64,000 bases of DNA from Novosphingobium sp. Rr 2-17 (GTDB lineage: Bacteria; Pseudomonadota; Alphaproteobacteria; Sphingomonadales; Sphingomonadaceae), in the NCBI RefSeq assembly GCF_000272475.1, contig NZ_AKFJ01000084.1, forward strand, positions 62,001 to 126,000, read 5' to 3'. A program made the position numbers and the translations under genes. The notes beneath the pieces were generated by a model, which was not told the DNA's origin, searched no databases, and worked only from the letters and a program-made list of their open reading frames with translations. The number at the start of each line of letters is the position of its first letter. The first letter of the stretch is position 1. This document shows positions 36,663 to 47,932 of this stretch, one piece after another.

Positions 36663-38540
36663 TCAGCCCGCGTTGCGGATCGCGGCGAGAAACGCGTCGC
36701 CGTAGGCGTCGAGCTTGCGGGTGCCGACGCCGCCGATCCGGCCCAACTGGTCGAGCGTGGTGGGGCGAGCGGCGGCCATCTCGCGCAGCGTGGAATCGTG
36801 GAATACGACGTAGGGCGGCACCCCGGCTTCCTGCGCCAGAGTGCGCCGCAACTCGCGCAAGGCCTCGAACAGCGGATCGCCGACCGGGTTGGCGCTGTCG
36901 TCGCGCCCGCCCCGGCGTTTGGGCGCGGGCTTTGGGGGCACGACGATCTGGACGCTCGCCTCGCCCTTGAGGATCAGGCGCGCATCGCCGCCCAGCGCCA
37001 GGCCGCCGTGTTCGGTGGGGGTCAGGCTGCCGCGTGCCTGCAAGGCGCGGGCGAGGGCCTTGAGCAGAGGGCGCTCCTCCTCGGTGAGCAGGCCGAAGAC
37101 GCTTAGCTTGTCGTGCCCGCGCTGCAGCACGCGGTCGTCCGCCTCACCGCCGAGCACCTTTTCCAGGTGGCCCAGGCCATAGCTCTGGCCAGTGCGGTAG
37201 ACAGCGGACAGCAACTTGCGTGCCAGTTCGGTCACGTCGATGACGCCGGCAGGGTCCAGGCAATTGTCGCAATTGCCGCAGGCCTGGGGCGGGTCTTCGC
37301 CGAAGTGGCGCAGCAGCACCGCGCGGCGGCAGGCGGCGGTTTCGACCAGTCCAGCGAGCGCATCGAGGCGCTGGCGCTCGGACTGCAGGCGGTGCGGCTC
37401 GATCTCGGACAAGCGCTGGCGGGCGCGGGCGAAGTCGTCGGCGCCCCAGAACATCACCGCCACCGAAGGATCGCCATCACGCCCGGCGCGCCCGGTCTCC
37501 TGGTAGTAGCCCTCGATTGACTTGGGGATGCCGGCATGGGCGACGAAGCGCACGTCGGGCTTGTCGATGCCCATCCCGAAGGCGACCGTCGCCACCATCA
37601 CCATGTCCTCGGACGCGACGAACGCGGCCTGGTTGCGCGCGCGCACGTCGGCGTCCAGCCCGGCATGATAGGGCAGCACCCGGCGCCCGGTAGCCGTCGC
37701 GAGGCTGGTCGCGAGCTGCTCGACCCGAGCGCGGGTGGGGGCGTAGATGATGCCGGGGCCGGGGTTCTCGTCCACCACGGCTTTCAACTGCCGCATGGCA
37801 TTGTCGCGCGGGCGGATGGTGTAGCGGATGTTGGGCCGGTCAAACCCGGCGACGATCAGCCCTTCGTTGGGGATGCCGAGCTGGGCGAGGATGTCGGCGC
37901 GGGTGTGGTTGTCCGCCGTGGCGGTCAGCGCGAGGCGGGGCACTTGCGGGAAGGCGTCGAGCAGTGGGCGCAGCAAGCGGTAGTCGGGCCGGAAATCGTG
38001 GCCCCATTCGGACACGCAATGCGCCTCGTCGATCGCGAACAGCGCGATGCGCGCGGTCGAGAGCAGATCGCGGAAGTAGGATTGGCTGGCGCGTTCGGGG
38101 GCGACGTAGAGCAAGTCCAGCTCACCGGCGCGGAAGGCGTCCATCGTCTGGGCGCGATCAGCGTCGGCGCTGGTGAGCGCGGCGGCGCGGATGCCGTTGG
38201 CGCGCGCCGAGCGCAACTGGTCGTGCATCAGCGCGATCAATGGCGAGACAACCACGCAAGTGCCGCCGAGCAGGACGGCGGGAAGCTGGTAGGTCAGCGA
38301 TTTGCCGGCGCCGGTGGGCATGATCGCCAGGGTCGATTGGCCTGCCAGGACACGCGCGACGACCTGGTCCTGGACCCCGCGAAGACTGGAAAAGCCGAAT
38401 ACGTCGTGCAGCGCCTGGGCGACCGCTTCGTCGGACGGGGGCGGCTCGGGCGCGAAATCGAAGGCCGGCAGGAAGTCTGCCGGTTCGCCATCGGCATCGC
38501 CGTAGAAGGTGGTTTCGTAAGGCCAGTCGTCGTCGTTCAC
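36663..38540 (-). CDS. recQ: ATP-dependent DNA helicase RecQ
   Basis: About 625 residues. Walker A 'MPTGAGKSLTYQLPAV', DEAH box in 'FAIDEAHCVSEWGHDFRPDY', helicase C with 'YYQETGRAGRDGDPS', the zinc-binding Cys set ending 'CGNCDNC', a winged-helix RQC part and a C-terminal HRDC domain ('RTLAQEAGVPPYVVFHDSTLREMA'). It unwinds DNA in recombination repair and fork maintenance. A GTG at 38540 is taken as the start. There is no SD, and the ATG at 38621 would add 27 basic residues. Confidence 0.95.
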   Translation of the reverse strand: MNDDDWPYETTFYGDADGEPADFLPAFDFAPEPPPSDEAVAQALHDVFGFSSLRGVQDQVVARVLAGQSTLAIMPTGAGKSLTYQLPAVLLGGTCVVVSPLIALMHDQLRSARANGIRAAALTSADADRAQTMDAFRAGELDLLYVAPERASQSYFRDLLSTARIALFAIDEAHCVSEWGHDFRPDYRLLRPLLDAFPQVPRLALTATADNHTRADILAQLGIPNEGLIVAGFDRPNIRYTIRPRDNAMRQLKAVVDENPGPGIIYAPTRARVEQLATSLATATGRRVLPYHAGLDADVRARNQAAFVASEDMVMVATVAFGMGIDKPDVRFVAHAGIPKSIEGYYQETGRAGRDGDPSVAVMFWGADDFARARQRLSEIEPHRLQSERQRLDALAGLVETAACRRAVLLRHFGEDPPQACGNCDNCLDPAGVIDVTELARKLLSAVYRTGQSYGLGHLEKVLGGEADDRVLQRGHDKLSVFGLLTEEERPLLKALARALQARGSLTPTEHGGLALGGDARLILKGEASVQIVVPPKPAPKRRGGRDDSANPVGDPLFEALRELRRTLAQEAGVPPYVVFHDSTLREMAAARPTTLDQLGRIGGVGTRKLDAYGDAFLAAIRNAG

Positions 38541-38699
38541 GGCGCGACTATGGCAGAGATGCGCGGGGACAGGGAAGGGGCGGCCCCTCGTCTTGCCCTG
38601 TTTTCGCCGCGCTCGCCACACCGTGCCGGGAACTCAGGGCGCTCAAGCGAGTTTCACCTGAGACGAGCCGTGAAATGATTGTCTTTCTGGAGTACCAAC

Positions 38700-38855
38700 A
38701 TGAGCTCCTATACGACCCGCAGCAGCCGTCCGCACGAATCCGTCGTGCCGCGCACGCATATCGACCCCAGCCAGCGCTACCGCGCCTATGGCCCGATCCA
38801 GCCGATGGACGAGCCGCGCAGCTTTCTGGCGCGATTGTTCAGCTTCTTGGGCTAA
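38700..38855 (+). CDS. 51-residue conserved-looking peptide, unknown function
   Basis: Encodes 51 residues, starting 'MSSYTTRSSRPHESVVPRTH' and ending 'EPRSFLARLFSFLG'. Arg/Ser/Pro-rich with a short amphipathic C-terminus. No family recognised. TGGAG lies 7 nt before the ATG, giving a good translation signal. It lies between recQ (divergent) and the Nudix gene (convergent, 3 bp away). Confidence 0.6.
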   Translation: MSSYTTRSSRPHESVVPRTHIDPSQRYRAYGPIQPMDEPRSFLARLFSFLG

Positions 38856-38858
38856 GGA

Positions 38859-39434
38859 TCAGACGGCTGTCGCCCATAAGTCTGGGTGACGCAACAGCAA
38901 GGCCTGCGCCAAAATCAGCGTCTTGGCGTCGGTCAGCGCGCCGGACAGCGCTAGGTCGCGCAGCCTATCCAGCCCGATCTCGTGGACGGTGATGTTTTCA
39001 TACTCGTCATGCGCACCGCCGCCCTCGCCGACCCGGTCTTCGGCATCGTATTGCGCCAGGTAGAGCTGCACTCGCTCGGTCGAGACCGGGCACAGCGACC
39101 ACATATTGGTTACCGGCTCCAGCGCGCCGATCCGCAAGCCGCCCTCTTCGAACGCTTCCTCGACGATGCGCTCTTCCGGGCTCGCCCCGTCGAGGTTGCC
39201 GGCGATCGCTTCTAGCACCGGCGGCTCGCCGGCGGCCAGCACGGCGGACCGTGGTTGGTCGATCAGCATGCACACCCGGCGCACCGGATCATAAGGCAGC
39301 ACTGCGACTGCCGAACCATTGTCCAGCAAGTGCCGCTCCACCCGCACCCCGTCGGGCATTTCCAGTTCGACCCGGAAGAACTTGTACCATCCGTCATAGA
39401 CGAGGGTACGATCGACGATGCGCGCAGTGGTCAT
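38859..39434 (-). CDS. Nudix hydrolase, ADP-ribose pyrophosphatase-like
   Basis: 191 residues. The Nudix helix is 'GNLDGASPEERIVEEAFEEGGL', matching G-x5-E-x7-R-E-U-x-E-E-x-G-U except that the Arg of the motif is not conserved. N-terminal 'RTLVYDGWYKFFRVELEMPDG' and 'LIDQPRSA' resemble the ADP-ribose/GDP-mannose hydrolase group. The ATG at 39434 is chosen. The longer frame is antisense of metH. It is 53 bp past metH and has its own promoter-like sequence. Confidence 0.86.
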   Translation of the reverse strand: MTTARIVDRTLVYDGWYKFFRVELEMPDGVRVERHLLDNGSAVAVLPYDPVRRVCMLIDQPRSAVLAAGEPPVLEAIAGNLDGASPEERIVEEAFEEGGLRIGALEPVTNMWSLCPVSTERVQLYLAQYDAEDRVGEGGGAHDEYENITVHEIGLDRLRDLALSGALTDAKTLILAQALLLRHPDLWATAV

Positions 39435-39441
39435 TCCAGTA

Positions 39442-39469
39442 GCGATACGGCTGCACGGCCATGTTGCAA
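39442..39469 (-). promoter_or_regulatory. Promoter of the Nudix gene predicting a leaderless mRNA
   Basis: On the minus strand, TTGCAA and TATCGC are separated by 16 bp and followed by 7 nt and the ATG at 39434. A weak CTGGA precedes the ATG, so a very short leader is also possible. Confidence 0.42.
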
Positions 39470-39487
39470 GTGCGAAGTGCTTCCGTT

Positions 39488-42115
<2,628 letters not shown>

Positions 42116-42138
42116 CAGTTTGGTTCTCGTTGAATCAG

Positions 42139-42672
42139 TCAGGCGAGCCGAAGGGCCAGCACATAGTCGTCGTACGTCGTGCCGCCGACATCGAAGCGGC
42201 GGGTGCCGATCGTCTCGAAGCCATGCTTGGCGTAGAAGGCAAGGGCGCGCAGGTTGTCGTTCTTCACGCCGAGCAGGACGCGGCTGGGCTCGGTCGCCTG
42301 CGCGGTGGCAGCCTCTCGGATGTTGCGCATGAGCGCGCCAGCGATTGCCGATCCCTGGAAGCGGGAGAGCAAGTAGATGCGCTTGAGTTCGATATCGCCG
42401 GGCTGGGCCTGTTCCAGTTCCGGTTCGCACAGCAGGGCATAGCCGATCGGGGCATGGCCCGGCTCCACTTCGGCCAGCCAGGCCCTGGCGCCTTTGGCCA
42501 GATAGGCGCGATAGACGTCGGCGCTGTGTTGGCGAATGCAGTGGGTGACGAGCCCGCCGCCGTCGATGAAGCCGGCGAAGCTTTCTAGGAACGTCGCCGA
42601 TGCCACCAGCGACAGTGCATCGGCGTCGTCCGGTCCGGCTGGGCGGATGCGCCAGATGGGGATGTCGGTCAT
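42139..42672 (-). CDS. GNAT family N-acetyltransferase within the methionine operon
   Basis: 177 residues. '[24 protein letters not shown]' is the acetyl-CoA motif, and '[27 protein letters not shown]' the usual C-terminal part. The substrate is unknown. It lies 5 bp after the homocysteine-domain gene and 23 bp before the rest of MetH, so it must be co-transcribed with them. Confidence 0.87.
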   Translation of the reverse strand: MTDIPIWRIRPAGPDDADALSLVASATFLESFAGFIDGGGLVTHCIRQHSADVYRAYLAKGARAWLAEVEPGHAPIGYALLCEPELEQAQPGDIELKRIYLLSRFQGSAIAGALMRNIREAATAQATEPSRVLLGVKNDNLRALAFYAKHGFETIGTRRFDVGGTTYDDYVLALRLA

Positions 42673-42677
42673 GTCGC

Positions 42678-43724
42678 TTACACTGCCAGCGTGAACGGTT
42701 CGAGGCCGGCGAGGCGGGTCACCGGCTCAAGTTTTGGCAGTGTGCGCGGGGGCAGGCCAGCGACCTTCTTGGCGATCTCGGCGATGTGCGCCGGGGTAGA
42801 GCCGCAGCAACCGCCCAGCACGTTCACTTGCCCCGCGACCGCCCATTCGCCCACGAAGCCCGCCGTCGTCTCGGGCATCTCGTCGTATTCGCCCAGCTCG
42901 TTGGGCAGCCCCGCATTGGGGTAGATCATGATGAGGGTGTCGGCGGTCTCGGCCAGGGTCTTTACGTGTGGGCGAAGTTGCGTTGCCCCGAACGAGCAAT
43001 TGAGACCGATCGTGATCGGCTTGGCATGGCGCACCGCGTGCCAGAACGCCTCTACGGTGTGACCCGACAAGTTGCGGCCCGACAAGTCGGTCAGCGTCAT
43101 CGACAGCATGATCGGCACTTCGCGGCCCAGTTCCTGCTCCAGCAAGCGCACCGCCATGATCCCGGCCTTGGCGTTGAGGGTGTCGAACACCGTCTCGATC
43201 AGGATAAAGTCGGCCCCGCCTTCGACGAGCGCTGCGGCTTGGTCCTTGTAGACATCGACCAGTTCATCCCAGTCGATCTCGCGGTAGCCCGGATCGTTGA
43301 CGTCGGGGCTGAGCGAAAGCGTCTTGTTGGTCGGCCCGATCGCGCCGGCGACGAAGCGCGGGCGACCATCCTTAGCTTGGTACTCATCGGCGAGACGGCG
43401 GGCGAGCTTGGCCGATTCGACGTTGATTTCGCGCACCAGATGCTGCGCGCCGTAGTCGGCCTGGCTGATACGGTTGGCGGAGAAGGTGTTGGTCTCGGCA
43501 ATGTCGGCGCCAGCTTCGAAGTAGGCGCGGTGGATCGCTTCGGGCACCTCGGGCTTGGTCAGCGCGAGGATGTCGTTGTTGCCCTTCTGGTCATGCGTCA
43601 GGCCCAGGTCACCGGCATAGTCGGCTTCCGACAGCTTCCAGTTCTGGATCTCGGTGCCGAACGCACCGTCGGTGATGAGAATGCGTTCGGCGGCTTGCGC
43701 AAGGAAGGTTTCTCTGGCGCTCAT
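42678..43724 (-). CDS. metH: Methionine synthase, homocysteine-binding component
   Basis: 348 residues corresponding to the first module of MetH. It begins '[24 protein letters not shown]'. The zinc-thiolate Cys residues are visible in '[14 protein letters not shown]' and '[13 protein letters not shown]'. Together with the 875-residue component the total, about 1,223, is close to a one-piece MetH. The ATG overlaps the metF stop (ATGA). The extra 39 residues of the longer frame are antisense-like and rejected. Confidence 0.95.
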   Translation of the reverse strand: MSARETFLAQAAERILITDGAFGTEIQNWKLSEADYAGDLGLTHDQKGNNDILALTKPEVPEAIHRAYFEAGADIAETNTFSANRISQADYGAQHLVREINVESAKLARRLADEYQAKDGRPRFVAGAIGPTNKTLSLSPDVNDPGYREIDWDELVDVYKDQAAALVEGGADFILIETVFDTLNAKAGIMAVRLLEQELGREVPIMLSMTLTDLSGRNLSGHTVEAFWHAVRHAKPITIGLNCSFGATQLRPHVKTLAETADTLIMIYPNAGLPNELGEYDEMPETTAGFVGEWAVAGQVNVLGGCCGSTPAHIAEIAKKVAGLPPRTLPKLEPVTRLAGLEPFTLAV

Positions 43725-44626
43725 TCGATGGGTTCCTTCGGGCGCAGGCCCAGCAACTGGCACACTGCATAGGCCTGTTCGGCCTTGTTGAGAGTATAGA
43801 AATGAAAATCGCGCACGCCGCCTTCGTACAAACGCTTGCACAAGTCCGCAGCCGCTACTGCCGCCACCAACGCGCGCGGGCCGGGCTGGTCGTCTAAGCC
43901 ATCGAACATGGTTTCGAGCCAGGCTGGGATCTCGGTGTTGCCGCTCATCCGGCGAATCGCGGCAAAGCTCGTCACCGGCATGATGCCGGGCAGGATCGGC
44001 GCGGTGATACCGGCGGCCAGCGCCTTGTCCAGGAAGCGGAAATAGGCGTCGGTCGAAAAGAAGAACTGGGTGATCGCCCGGCTGGCCCCGGCATCGATCT
44101 TGCGCTTGAGGTTGTCGAGATCGGCCTCAGCGCTTGTCGCTTCGGGGTGAACCTCGGGATAGGCGGCGACGGATAGGTCGAAGGCGTGGCGACAGCGCAG
44201 CCCTTCGACGAGTTGCGCCGCGCTGGCATAGCCTTGCGGATGCGGCACGAAGCGCCCGCCGTCCGTCGGTGGCGGATCGCCGCGCAAGGCGACGATGTGG
44301 CGCACGCCCGCATCCCAGTACTGGTCGGCGATCTCATCGATCTCGGCCTTGCTGGCGCCAACGCATGTCAGATGCGCGGCAGGCACCAGGTGGGTCTCGC
44401 GCACCAGTCGGGCGACGGTGGCGTGGGTGCGTTCGCGAGTCGAACCGCCCGCACCGTACGTGACCGAGACGAAGCTGGGATCGAGCGGAGCCAACTGGTT
44501 GATCGCATCCCACAGTTGCGCTTCCATCTTCTCCGTCTTGGGCGGGAAGAATTCGAACGAAACGGAAATGTCCCCCGGCAGCCCTGCGAAGAGCGGTTGT
44601 TCGGCCGGTCGTGGCGAAGCGGTCAT
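43721..44626 (-). CDS. metF: 5,10-Methylenetetrahydrofolate reductase
   Basis: 301 residues, FAD-dependent TIM barrel. '[19 protein letters not shown]', '[20 protein letters not shown]', '[10 protein letters not shown]' and '[16 protein letters not shown]' are family blocks. It supplies methyltetrahydrofolate to the MetH components encoded next. Start and stop overlap its neighbours by 4 nt on both sides, indicating tight coupling. Confidence 0.96.
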   Translation of the reverse strand: MTASPRPAEQPLFAGLPGDISVSFEFFPPKTEKMEAQLWDAINQLAPLDPSFVSVTYGAGGSTRERTHATVARLVRETHLVPAAHLTCVGASKAEIDEIADQYWDAGVRHIVALRGDPPPTDGGRFVPHPQGYASAAQLVEGLRCRHAFDLSVAAYPEVHPEATSAEADLDNLKRKIDAGASRAITQFFFSTDAYFRFLDKALAAGITAPILPGIMPVTSFAAIRRMSGNTEIPAWLETMFDGLDDQPGPRALVAAVAAADLCKRLYEGGVRDFHFYTLNKAEQAYAVCQLLGLRPKEPIE

Positions 44627-45615
44627 GTCAGGCTTATCTCTTCTTGTACGAGAACGGCAGGGCTGGATGCCTCGCGGTGCGCGGTCCAGATTTTAACGGT
44701 GAGCGGATCGCCCGGCAGGGCGACGGGAGCGGCTGGCTTGAGGCCTGCCTCGGTGAACAGCGCGCGCATCTGTTCATCGGAAAAGCCCAGGCGCGCGTGG
44801 GCGTGACGCTCGCGCAGTTCCTCGCGTTCGTGCGCGCTCAGATCGACCACGGCAATGCGCCCTCGGGGTCGCAAGGCGCGCGCCGCCTCGGCCAGCACGG
44901 CGCCCGGGTCTTGGGCATAGTGCAGCACCTGATGGAACAGGACCGTATCGAAGCTGGCGTCCGCGAATGGCAGCGCGCTGAAATCTCCGCGCACCAGATC
45001 GAGCTTGTCGGCGTGTAGGGACTGCAGGCGGGCGCGGGCGATGCGGAGCATTTCCGGGCTGTTGTCGAGGGCGGTGACGTGGCGGGCCTGGTCCGCCAGC
45101 AGCTCGGCGATTCGCCCGGTGCCGGTGCCGACATCCAGCAAGGCGCCCAGACTCGCGCCGCCAAGCGTGTCGAGCAGCGCCGCTTCGACCGGCTCGTCAG
45201 CGCCGTGGAGCAGGCGCAGGGTGTCCCATTCCTCGGCATGGCGCGCGAAGTAGGCTTCCGCGCTGGCCGCGCGGGCGGAGCGGATCGCGGCCAGTTGGCG
45301 GCGATCTTCGGCGCAGCGCGTTGCGAAGATGGGGTCTTCTTTTTCCGCAAGTGCGAGCAAGGCGGCGGTGGCGGCGCTGAGCGAGGTCACGCCCGGCTTG
45401 CCCAGGGCGCTGCGCAGGAACACCCAGCTTCCCTCCGGACGGCGCTCCGCCACACCGGCGTCGCACAGTATGCGGATATGGCGGGAAACGCGCGGTTGGC
45501 TTTGTCCCAACACCAGTGCCAGCTCGCCGACAGCCAGCTCCATATGCGCCAACAATCGCATGATGCGCAGCCGCGTCGGTTCCGACAAGGCGCGAAGGAG
45601 AGGGTCAATCTGCAT
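44623..45615 (-). CDS. ArsR-type regulator fused to a SAM-dependent methyltransferase domain (SahR-like)
   Basis: 330 residues. Residues about 1-85 form an ArsR winged helix ('[44 protein letters not shown]'). About 125-330 is a class I methyltransferase fold with motif I '[15 protein letters not shown]', '[11 protein letters not shown]' and '[17 protein letters not shown]'. First gene of the metF-metH operon. ArsR-family SahR regulators sense S-adenosylhomocysteine and control the methionine cycle in Proteobacteria; a fused SAM/SAH-binding domain fits such a sensor. The ATG at 45615 lies 7 nt after a -10 element, so the mRNA may be leaderless. Autorepression is inferred from the operator. 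Confidence 0.9.
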   Translation of the reverse strand: MQIDPLLRALSEPTRLRIMRLLAHMELAVGELALVLGQSQPRVSRHIRILCDAGVAERRPEGSWVFLRSALGKPGVTSLSAATAALLALAEKEDPIFATRCAEDRRQLAAIRSARAASAEAYFARHAEEWDTLRLLHGADEPVEAALLDTLGGASLGALLDVGTGTGRIAELLADQARHVTALDNSPEMLRIARARLQSLHADKLDLVRGDFSALPFADASFDTVLFHQVLHYAQDPGAVLAEAARALRPRGRIAVVDLSAHEREELRERHAHARLGFSDEQMRALFTEAGLKPAAPVALPGDPLTVKIWTAHREASSPAVLVQEEISLT

Positions 45616-45622
45616 GTCATGC

Positions 45623-45651
45623 GATATAAAGATATCTTTATATGTACGCAA
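45623..45651 (-). promoter_or_regulatory. Promoter of the methionine-cycle operon
   Basis: Minus strand: TTGCGT (45651-45646), a 17-bp spacer and TATATC (45628-45623), then 7 nt to the ATG at 45615. The 20-bp palindrome fills the spacer and runs into the -10, so a bound repressor would block the polymerase. Confidence 0.6.
45624..45643. promoter_or_regulatory. Perfect 20-bp palindromic operator upstream of the SahR-like gene
   Basis: ATATAAAGATATCTTTATAT is its own reverse complement and entirely A/T apart from one G and one C per strand, in a GC-rich genome. ArsR-family proteins bind such dyads as dimers. Its position over the -10 of the regulator's own operon makes it the probable autoregulatory site. 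Confidence 0.75.
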
Positions 45652-45783
45652 GCCCAAGGAATACCGCCGATTTTCGGCCCTCTACTTCCTATTTGCGTTG
45701 CACCATTGTCTCGTCTAAAGAATGCCACTGCAGGCTTGCCTGCAAGCGTTGGCCTGTGGGCTAAACAATGCAAGGGGATTCGC

Positions 45784-45954
45784 ATGAAGAAGATTGCTTT
45801 CGCCGCGTTCGCGTCGGCTGCCGCTCTGGCTCTCGCTGCTTGCGGTGGTACGCCGGCTCCTACCGAAACCGAGTCGGTTGAAACGACTCCGGACGAGGTA
45901 ATGACCGGCGACGCTACCGACGCTCCGACCGAGGCTGCGTCCGAGGCGCTGTAA
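45784..45954 (+). CDS. Small acidic lipoprotein, unknown function
   Basis: 56 residues. Signal peptide with lipobox 'LALAAC' (Cys20), then a Thr/Glu/Asp-rich tail ending 'PTEAASEAL'. AAGGGG lies just upstream of the ATG. Divergent from the SahR-like gene with 168 bp between the starts. No family recognised beyond small entericidin-sized lipoproteins. Confidence 0.72.
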   Translation: MKKIAFAAFASAAALALAACGGTPAPTETESVETTPDEVMTGDATDAPTEAASEAL

Positions 45955-45962
45955 TCGGCAAA

Positions 45963-45997
45963 GGGGAACGGATCGGATTCGCACCGCTCCGTTCCCC
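45963..45997 (+). terminator. Hairpin after the small lipoprotein gene
   Basis: GGGGAACGGA (45963-45972) pairs perfectly with TCCGTTCCCC (45988-45997). There is a 15-nt loop and no U-tract. It lies 8 bp past the stop. Confidence 0.55.
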
Positions 45998-46001
45998 GCC
46001 G

Positions 46002-46102
46002 CTTTCCGTACTCGTCTTCGGACAGCCCGCTTAACCACGGGTTGCAACGGAAAGTCCGTCCTTCGGGGCGGACATAAGCCCTCCCTGACGGGAGGGTTTT
46101 TT
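46002..46102 (+). ncRNA. Candidate structured RNA ending in a terminator
   Basis: Three nested or adjacent stems precede a terminator. P1 is CTTTCCGT (46002-46009) with ACGGAAAG (46047-46054), perfect. Inside it are a 3-bp UUCG hairpin (46014-46023) and a CCCG/CGGG hairpin (46026-46041). P3 is GTCCGTCC-TTCG-GGGCGGAC (46054-46073) with one G-U pair. The terminator follows. No known RNA family is recognised. It could be a small RNA, the 3' region of the lipoprotein mRNA, or an attenuator for nadE. Confidence 0.4.
46079..46102 (+). terminator. Rho-independent terminator
   Basis: CCCTCCC-TGAC-GGGAGGG (46079-46096) followed by TTTTTT (46097-46102). It lies 38 bp before the nadE ATG on the same strand. 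Confidence 0.9.
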
Positions 46103-46104
46103 GT

Positions 46105-46133
46105 TTGCGCTGTCCGGGTCGGCGCGGCATCAA
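46105..46133 (+). promoter_or_regulatory. Possible nadE promoter just past the terminator
   Basis: TTGCGC, 17 bp, CATCAA, then 7 nt to the ATG at 46141. The -10 is poor, but the spacing equals that of gltX, ctaB and the SahR-like gene, and the nadE ATG has no SD. Confidence 0.3.
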
Positions 46134-46140
46134 ACGGGCA

Positions 46141-47796
46141 ATGCCCGATACCCTGAAGATCACCCTCGCTCAGCTCAACCAGTCGGTAGGGGACATCTCC
46201 GGCAACGCCCAGGCAGTGCTCGCCGCGCGCGACCAGGCCAAGGGCAGCGATCTGATCGTCTTTCCCGAACTGCACTTGATCGGGTATCCCCCTGAAGACC
46301 TGATCCTCAAGCCCGCGCTGATCGAACGCGCCGCCGCTCAGTTGCAAACGCTGGCCCAGGCAAGCGCTGCCGATGGTCCGGCCATGCTGGTTGGCAGCGC
46401 CTTCGTCCTCGATGGTGCGCTGCACAACGGCGTTGCCTTGCTCGACCAAGGCCGAGTCGCCGCCGTCCGCCTCAAGCATGAGCTGCCGAACTACGGCACT
46501 TTCGACGAAATGCGCTTGTTCCAGCCCGGTCCGCTGCCCGAGCCGATGATCGTGCGCGGCACCATGATCGGGGTGCCGATCTGCGAGGATATCTGGCATT
46601 CCGAAGTGTGCCGCCATCTCGCTGATTTCGGGGCCGAAATGCTGATCTGCATCAACGGTAGTCCGTACGAGATCAACAAGGATGCGCTGCGGATCGAAGG
46701 CGTCGCCAAGCGCCGCGCGGTCGATACCGGGCTGCCGCTGGCGTACCTTAACCGCGTCGGCGGGCAGGACGAACTGGTGTTCGACGGCGCCAGCTTCGTC
46801 GTCAACGGCGATGGCGGCCTGGCGGTGCAACTGCGCGACTGGGAAGAGCAAGTCGCCGAGACTCGCTGGACCCGCACCGCCCAAGGATGGCGCTGCGATC
46901 GCGGCAAAGTGGAAACTTTGGCCGTTCACCCCGAGGATATCTACTGCGCCATGGTCGTGTCTTTACGCGATTACGTAAACCGCAACGGCTTTCCCGGCGT
47001 TGTGCTGGGGTTGTCCGGTGGCATCGATTCGGCCACGTGCGCGGCGATCGCCGTCGATGCCCTGGGGGCGGACCGGGTGTGGGGGGTGATGATGCCCTCG
47101 CGCTTCACCAGCACGCAAAGCCTCGACGATGCCGCGGCTTGCGCGCAGGCGCTGGACATCCGCTATTCGGTGATGCCGATCGGCAGCGCGGTCGATGGCA
47201 TGGACGCGATGCTGGGGCCTGCGTTCGATGGCACCGGGCGCGATCTGGCCGAAGAGAACCTGCAGGCGCGCATTCGCGGCATGGGGCTGATGGCGTTGTC
47301 GAACAAGTTCGGGCCGATGCTGCTGACCACGGCCAACAAGAGCGAAATGAGCGTGGGCTACGCGACGATCTACGGCGACATGGCGGGCGGCTACAACCCG
47401 CTCAAGGACGCCTACAAGATGACCGTCTATGCGGTGGCCCGCTGGCGCAACCGCCATGTGCCGCGCATCGGCCTGGGTCCACTCGGCAGGGTGATTCCAG
47501 AATCGATCCTGACCAAGCCGCCTACCGCCGAGCTACGCCCCAACCAGCGTGATACTGACAACCTGCCGCCCTACGATGTGCTCGATCCGATCCTGCTGGG
47601 CCTGGTCGAACATGACAAGAGCGTGGATCAACTGGTCGCCGAAGGCTTTGATCGCCGCACCGTCCAGCACGTCGAACGCCTGCTCCACCGCGCCGAATAC
47701 AAACGCCGCCAGGCCGCCCCCGGCGTCAAGCTGACCGCCCGCAACTTCGGCCGCGACCGCCGCTACCCGATCACCCATGCGTTTCGGAGTGGGTAG
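46141..47796 (+). CDS. nadE: Glutamine-dependent NAD+ synthase
   Basis: 551 residues. An N-terminal nitrilase-like glutaminase domain (about 1-265; 'FPELHLIGYPPEDLILKP', 'PICEDIWHSEVC' with the nucleophile Cys) releases ammonia. The C-terminal synthetase has the PP-loop 'GLSGGIDSATCAAIAVDALG' and 'TTANKSEMSVGYATIYGDMAGG'. It amidates nicotinate adenine dinucleotide. The ATG at 46141 begins a normal NadE N-terminus. The longer frame would run into the terminator. Confidence 0.97.
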   Translation: MPDTLKITLAQLNQSVGDISGNAQAVLAARDQAKGSDLIVFPELHLIGYPPEDLILKPALIERAAAQLQTLAQASAADGPAMLVGSAFVLDGALHNGVALLDQGRVAAVRLKHELPNYGTFDEMRLFQPGPLPEPMIVRGTMIGVPICEDIWHSEVCRHLADFGAEMLICINGSPYEINKDALRIEGVAKRRAVDTGLPLAYLNRVGGQDELVFDGASFVVNGDGGLAVQLRDWEEQVAETRWTRTAQGWRCDRGKVETLAVHPEDIYCAMVVSLRDYVNRNGFPGVVLGLSGGIDSATCAAIAVDALGADRVWGVMMPSRFTSTQSLDDAAACAQALDIRYSVMPIGSAVDGMDAMLGPAFDGTGRDLAEENLQARIRGMGLMALSNKFGPMLLTTANKSEMSVGYATIYGDMAGGYNPLKDAYKMTVYAVARWRNRHVPRIGLGPLGRVIPESILTKPPTAELRPNQRDTDNLPPYDVLDPILLGLVEHDKSVDQLVAEGFDRRTVQHVERLLHRAEYKRRQAAPGVKLTARNFGRDRRYPITHAFRSG

Positions 47797-47932
47797 GGTT
47801 GTTGGGATCGCTGACAAGCGAAAGAGCAAAAACCTCCGACCGTCAGCAACCCTAAAACCTTCGCCATGACGAATGGTGATGGTTAGCTGTCGTTGGCTAT
47901 CCAGAGCCCACATCAGCAGCTATCCCTAACGT

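Noticed and set aside
37536..38678. 380-residue plus-strand frame
   Set aside because: Antisense of recQ, which has all helicase motifs on the other strand.
45624..45643. The AT-rich palindrome as an insertion-sequence end or attachment site
   Set aside because: No transposase, target duplication or second copy nearby. Its exact fit to a promoter and an ArsR gene explains it better.
46041..46060. Resemblance of GGAAAGTCCG to an RNase P RNA conserved segment
   Set aside because: Only about ten bases match and the transcript would be about 100 nt, far too short for RNase P RNA.
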